DNA of 7,310 nucleotides, taken from Bacteroidota bacterium. GTDB lineage: Bacteria > Bacteroidota > Rhodothermia > Rhodothermales > UBA10348. The notes under the pieces are model-generated. The model made no database searches, had not been told where the DNA came from, and was given only the letters and a program-made list of their open reading frames with translations. This document shows, in pieces, positions 1 through 4,600 of the stretch (its first letter is position 1; every line of letters begins with the position of its first letter). Where the stretch lies: the NCBI GenBank assembly GCA_022571135.1, contig JACZYK010000131.1:1-7310 (forward strand), in the 5' to 3' direction. A program made the position numbers and the translations under genes.

Positions 1-1
1 A

Positions 2-658
2 CTTGCCTTCGGCGATCCCATTTTCTCGGCGTCCGACCCCGGAGAACTCGTCCCTGAGACGATAGGACGATCAGGCGATATCCTCGAACCTCTCCCGTAT
101 TCGGGGATCGAAGTCGAAATGATTTCCAATCTATTTGATCACGCAAGGATAGATGTATTCCTACAAGAGTCGGCAACCGAGAGCGCGCTGAAGGAGCGTG
201 CCGGGGCGGCGTCCTACCGGTTTCTCCACCTCGCTACACACGGTCTGATCGACGAAGATGCCCCGGATTTTTCCAGCATCGTGTTATCGACCGCCGACGA
301 TCGGGGCGAGGATGGCTTCCTTCAGGCGGCAGAGATATTCAATTTAGGGCTGGATACCGACCTGGTGGTCCTTTCGGCATGTGAGACTGGACTCGGCCAG
401 ATGATAAAAGGTGAGGGCATCGTGGGTCTGACACGGGCGTTCATGTACGCCGGAGCTCCGTCGGTTGCGGTGAGCCTCTGGAAAGTTTCCGATCAGTCCA
501 CTTCCATACTTATGGAACGGTTTTACGCTGACATGATCCAAAATCGGGCGGACAAGGCAACGGCCCTCCGCCAGGCCAAATTCCACCTGCTGGAACGGGA
601 AGAGCTATCTCACCCGTTTCATTGGGCACCGTTCATTCTCGTTGGCGACTGGAAATAA
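2..658 (+). CDS. CHAT-domain (caspase-like) protein, 3' part only
   Basis: The frame is open from the left edge and ends at TAA 656-658, so the visible part is the last 218 residues and the start codon lies outside. The fragment opens with LAFGDPIF, the usual entry to a CHAT domain. It then carries the histidine motif HLATHG (catalytic His codon 239-241), the cysteine motif SACETG (Cys codon 380-382), a GEGIVGLTRAF segment, and ends HWAPFILVGDWK, the typical C-terminal strand of the family. The His and Cys are 47 residues apart, which fits an intact clan CD cysteine peptidase dyad. CHAT proteins of this form usually have N-terminal TPR repeats and a cytoplasmic role as proteases or signalling effectors; here the N-terminal part is not visible, so TPRs are only expected. 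An internal ATG at 119 lies inside the conserved domain and is not the real start. Substrate unknown. Confidence 0.93.
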   Translation, partial: LAFGDPIFSASDPGELVPETIGRSGDILEPLPYSGIEVEMISNLFDHARIDVFLQESATESALKERAGAASYRFLHLATHGLIDEDAPDFSSIVLSTADDRGEDGFLQAAEIFNLGLDTDLVVLSACETGLGQMIKGEGIVGLTRAFMYAGAPSVAVSLWKVSDQSTSILMERFYADMIQNRADKATALRQAKFHLLEREELSHPFHWAPFILVGDWK

Positions 659-760
659 GTCCGGGACGGGTGACCAATTTTTGAAATTTTATGCGTATTG
701 TTAATTAAGATTGAATAAAGTCGTCCTACCCAGAGACCGTTTCAATATCAGTTAAGAATC

Positions 761-786
761 AGTCTAGACGATTCGTTTTAGTCTAG
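761..786. repeat. Short direct repeat AGTCTAG x2, 19-bp period
   Basis: AGTCTAG occurs at 761-767 and again at 780-786, start to start 19 bp, about two helical turns. The first copy is part of GTCTAGAC, an 8-bp perfect palindrome (762-769). Two similarly phased half-sites about 60 bp upstream of the candidate promoter could be an operator, but repeats this short can occur by chance and no regulator is recognisable in the window. Confidence 0.25.
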
Positions 787-844
787 GCATGGAGTGCGAT
801 TTCCTGTCTGTTATTCCGGGATTCGACCGCCAGGCAATCTTGAT

Positions 845-873
845 TTGACTGGATTTCAATAACAGGATATGAT
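845..873 (+). promoter_or_regulatory. Candidate sigma70-like promoter for genes 2 and 3
   Basis: TTGACT at 845-850 and TATGAT at 868-873 are separated by exactly 17 bp. Each differs from the classical -35 (TTGACA) and -10 (TATAAT) consensus by one base. Transcription would start near 880, giving a leader of about 44 nt before the ATG at 924. I found no Bacteroidota-style TAnnTTTG element in the same gap. It is the best promoter in the gap and would also serve the giant gene downstream. Confidence 0.5.
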
Positions 874-923
874 GGATCAGCTAACCGTAGGGTATAGCTG
901 TACGTCTATAAATCCGACCCGCC

Positions 924-1481
924 ATGTTTTTACGTTTCTTCCGCTGCGCCTGCTTTGCCGGGCTATTCGCTCTACTCTTTTCATTTTCGCGAGACACAGC
1001 CGCCCAGACGAAGCAAGTCTCGGTCGACGAACTTGCCAGGGCATCGACGTCGGTCGTGCATGGTAGGACCACCAGCGTCCGAAGCTTCTGGACCGATGAC
1101 AAGCACTATATCATGACCGAGGTCACCATCCGCGTCGATAATGCCCTCCGCGGTAGTGCGCCGTCCGAAACGATCCTGACCATCCCCGGAGGCCGCGTGG
1201 GATCGACTCTGTACGAAATCTCCGACATGCCGGTGTTTGTAGAGGGCGAAGAAGTGGTGGTCTTCGTCTGGGAACACCCATCCGGCAAGAAACTGGTTAC
1301 CGGTGGTATCCAGGGAAAATTGACGGTCGTCGAAGATCAGGTGTCGCACAGAAAAGTGGTTCTGGGCATGTGGGAGTTATTCAACCCTGAAGTTGTGGGG
1401 AAAGCTGGAGACCAACCGGCTCCCCAGGAAATGACACTGGATGAGTTCACGCGCCGCATCAAGGAGATAGGCCAACGTTAG
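924..1481 (+). CDS. Exported 185-residue protein of unknown function
   Basis: The product begins with basic residues and a hydrophobic stretch (about residues 3-22) ending in TAA before Q28, a good signal peptidase I site, so it is predicted to be exported; a mature protein of about 158 residues would remain. The mature part is rich in predicted beta strands: VDELARASTSVVHG, then TEVTIRVDNALRG, IPGGRVGS, PVFVEGEEVVVFV and GGIQGKLTVV. It ends in a likely helix, LDEFTRRIKEI. From memory, similar small secreted proteins with a VxGxV...VxxVLKG...PGGxVG...F..GEEVVLF pattern occur near secreted matrixin-type proteins, but I cannot name a family. No catalytic motif is visible. ATG 924 is chosen because the signal peptide starts there; there is no clear Shine-Dalgarno motif. 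Two in-frame stops (TAG TAG, 1479-1484) end it. The giant protease gene follows after 45 bp in the same direction, which suggests co-transcription. Confidence 0.85.
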   Translation: MFLRFFRCACFAGLFALLFSFSRDTAAQTKQVSVDELARASTSVVHGRTTSVRSFWTDDKHYIMTEVTIRVDNALRGSAPSETILTIPGGRVGSTLYEISDMPVFVEGEEVVVFVWEHPSGKKLVTGGIQGKLTVVEDQVSHRKVVLGMWELFNPEVVGKAGDQPAPQEMTLDEFTRRIKEIGQR

Positions 1482-1526
1482 TAGTCCCAGCGAACTCGGC
1501 TCCCCAATTCATTACCCATAACCACC
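1482..1526. other. 45-bp spacer between genes 2 and 3
   Basis: There is no hairpin terminator, no recognisable promoter and no purine-rich Shine-Dalgarno motif before the ATG at 1527; the upstream bases are ATAACCACC. The short spacer and lack of terminator support one transcript for the two exported proteins. Starts without a Shine-Dalgarno motif are common in Bacteroidota and relatives. Confidence 0.5.
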
Positions 1527-1607
1527 ATGATTCGCTTCGTTACTGCATTAAAATTGGTAGCAGCAATTCTACTTCTACTGCTGATACCCGCCGGCAGTAC
1601 GTACGCC
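1527..1607 (+). other. Signal peptide of the giant protein
   Basis: Residues 1-27 have a short basic start (MIR), a long leucine-rich core (residues about 10-20, VAAILLLLLI) and a polar end PAGSTYA followed by R28, a standard A-x-A-like signal peptidase I site (T25-Y26-A27). There is no lipobox cysteine, so it is not a lipoprotein. This segment fixes ATG 1527 as the start. Confidence 0.85.
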
Positions 1608-4600
1608 CGGTCAAGCACCGCCTCGGCTCCTTTTACAGACAACGGAGGGCCTCACTTCGTGGACGTCTGGATGAACAATGGCTCCGGAGATTTTGGTGCG
1701 ACCGTTTCGTCTGGTTCGGACGGTGAGGTGCGTTTTGAAATCACGACCGGCGATATGAATACCGACGGATCTGTCGATCTACCGGTCGCCGGCTACGCCT
1801 GGGGATACGGCGGGGCATTTAACGCCATTCTGAACCATGACGGCGCAGGATCATTTCCGATTATGGCGTCTTCGCCTTCCGGTAACCGCTCAGTCTCAGA
1901 CGCCGACATGGACGCTGATGACGTTCTGGACGTCATCACCGGTTTGGTCGGGGCGAGGGCGATATGGTCGAACGACCTGGTTCCGGCGATCTCCGTGCCC
2001 CAGTCCCAGATAGACGCTTTGACGGCTTTGTACAACGCCACCAAGGGCGACAACTGGGCGGACAAGACCAACTGGATCACGGACCCAGATGTAAGCACGT
2101 GGTTTGGCATCACGGTAGTGAACGACAACGTGACGAGCGTCATACTCAGTGGCAACAATCTCGACGGCACACTGCCGGGCGAGCTCGGGCAGCTCACTTC
2201 GCTTGTGAACCTCAGGCTAAGTAATAATCAATTGGCGGGTCCGATTCCGCCGGGTGTATTCGGAAGTCCCGTAATCCAGACCATTGAATTGGCGTTCAAC
2301 GGATTCACGGGGGCTGTCACGACGACCTTCCTCCCGCTCGACCAACTCTCGCGTCTCCTCCTCCAGAATAACCAGTTGACGGGGCTTCCGAATTTCAGTT
2401 CGTTGGTCGCGCTGAACGACTTTCAGGTTCAGAATAACCGGCTTCTCATGGACGATCTGGAACCGAACGCAGGAATCGCCGGATTCGTGTACGCACAGCA
2501 GGCGACGTTCGGATCCGCATCCAGCCAGGTAGTTGGCGTCGGCGGAATGATTGATCTATCCTTCCCGACCCTCGGCGGCGCCAATACACAGTTCCAGTGG
2601 TTTCAAGACGGCGCTCCTGTCCCGGGTGGGACTGTGGAAACGCTCTCTCTCTCGAACGCGGACCCTTCAGATGCCGGAGCCTACACGCTGCAAGCAACTC
2701 ATCCCGATCTACCCGGACTCACACTGATGTCCGAGACGATCACGCTGTCCGTCACGGCGCTCGTCGTCAATACGGCGACGGACGACAACATATCCGGAAA
2801 CGGATCGTGCTCTCTGCGCGAGGCCATCCTGACGGCCAATGCCAACGCAGACGTCACGGGAGGCGACTGCGTACCGGGCGCGGGCTTCGATACGATCTCC
2901 TTTGACATTCCGGGGCCCGGACCGCATGTAATTTCGCCTACGTCCGCGCTGCCTTCGATCACCGAAGCCGTGCTCATCGACGGATACTCACAGCCGGGTG
3001 CAACACGCAACACCCTTGGTTTTGGATTGGGGTCTAACGCCGTCATCCTGATTGAACTGGCCGGATCCAGCGTTCTTCTCGCAGGAACGAACGGACTGTT
3101 TATCGAGACTGGTGGCGCAATGATCAGCGGCCTGGCCATCAACAGTTTTCCGGGTTCGGGTATTTGGATAGAACGAGGAGACCCGTTCGAAGAATTCGCA
3201 GCCACGCTGACCGTTTCGGATGCCGCTCAGACCCAGAGCGCCGATCTCATATTCGGTCTGTCGCCAACCGCCGGCGACGGATTCGATGCTGGTGAAGACG
3301 TTTCTGCTCCGCCCGCACCACCGGAGGGTGCTTTCGACGCGCGGTTTACGTCCGGTGCCACAGACCTTACGTCTGATTTCCGATCGTCCGTTGGCCTCGG
3401 CCACGAATGGATCATTCAATTTAACGTGGGTGCAGGTGACGCCCTGATTTCATGGGATCTGTCAGATTTTCCAGCGTTTGGGGACCTCCGGCTGACGGAT
3501 ACCGATGGTGGGTCGGATGTCGACGTCGACATGCGAACTCAGGCAAGCGTGATTGTTCCGAGCGGCGTCAATGAATTGGAATTAGGCTTTCGGCCCGCCA
3601 CTCCGGGCGCGGACAACGTCATCGAAGGGGTATTCATCGGCACCGATGTCACGGGTACTGTCTCGAAGGGTAATACCGGGGACGGCATCATGGTCAATGG
3701 AGGCTCCCGCAACCTGATCGGCGGTCCCAATCTGGATGACGTCAACGTCATCGCTGCGAACACCGGGTATGGTATAGCTCTGGACGCAGAGGCATCCGAA
3801 AACACGGTTCAGAACAACTACATCGGCGTAAATGCGCCGCGTCGGGCAGCACTTCCGAATGGTGGGGGCATTTTTGTCATGGGTGCCGACAATTTGATCG
3901 GTGGCACGTCGGTCGGAATGGGTAACGTCATAGCCTTCAATAATGGCGTCGGAATCCGGGTCGATGAAAACGGCGCCGTTAATCCCGTAACCGGCAATTC
4001 GATTCTCGGAAACGATCTCCACGCCAATGCAGGTTTGGGCATCGATCTGGTCCGCAATGGCGGCACTCCTGGCGACGTAGATCCGAACGATGCCGGCGAC
4101 ATAGACGGCGGCGCCAACGAGGGGATGAATTTTCCTGTTTTTACCAACGCCCGATTCATCGGGCAGACCGCAACCATCAGCGGTACACTCGACACGTCGC
4201 CCGGCGCTGCGGCTCGTATTGAGTTCTTTACCAACCGGGTATGCGACGCCTCGGGCTTTGGTGAAGGACGCTTCTTCCTCGGGCACATCGATGTGATTGC
4301 CAACGGTAGCGGTCTCGCATCGTTCGAAGCATCGCTATCGGTGGCAGGTGTTGAGGGACGCACGGTTTCTGCGACCGCCACCGATGTGGCGGGCAATACG
4401 TCCGAGTTTGCGGCGTGCATCCTGCCCGAAATCATCGTCCCAAGCGGCTACATCTTCACGCGCATAGATACAGGCCTGAGTGGGCCGCAGGGTATCGATT
4501 TTGCGGCCGACGGAACGGTCTATGTGTCCAATGTCAACTCAGGTGATGTACTCCGCTACGATGCGGATGGTAACCGGCTTGACGTTGGTTCTTTCATAGT

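Larger units (their letters stand above)
659..923. other. Intergenic region, AT-richer than flanking genes
   Basis: This 265-bp gap separates the CHAT gene from the exported small protein. The first part (about 675-720) is clearly AT-rich and includes TTAATTAA at 701-708. I see no convincing stem-loop plus T-run terminator after the CHAT stop codon. The region contains a short direct repeat (761-767 and 780-786) and a sigma70-like promoter candidate (845-873), listed separately. An open frame beginning at 869 runs through it into gene 2 in another frame, but its product has no recognisable character, so I treat the region as non-coding. Confidence 0.6.

Noticed and set aside
119..121. ATG 119 as the start of the CHAT gene
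   Set aside because: The frame is open upstream to the window edge and the upstream residues contain the conserved AFGDP entry motif, so the true start is to the left.
659..700. Rho-independent terminator after the CHAT gene
   Set aside because: There is a T-run (677-682) but no stable GC stem directly before it.
869..1066. 65-residue plus-strand frame beginning in the intergenic gap
   Set aside because: It overlaps the candidate -10 box and most of it lies inside the exported protein gene in another frame; the product has no recognisable features.
1964..2905. Plus-strand frames 1964-2224 and 2597-2905
   Set aside because: They overlap the LRR and Ig/CSLREA coding sequence in another frame, and their Arg/Gly/His-rich translations are typical of frame-shifted reading. 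The main frame stays open across both, so they do not indicate a frameshift.
3600..4124. Possible DNA tandem repeats from the recurring IGG / GNVI / NxIG motifs
   Set aside because: The repetition is at the protein level (beta-helix rungs) and the DNA copies are diverged, so it is not a nucleotide repeat array or CRISPR.
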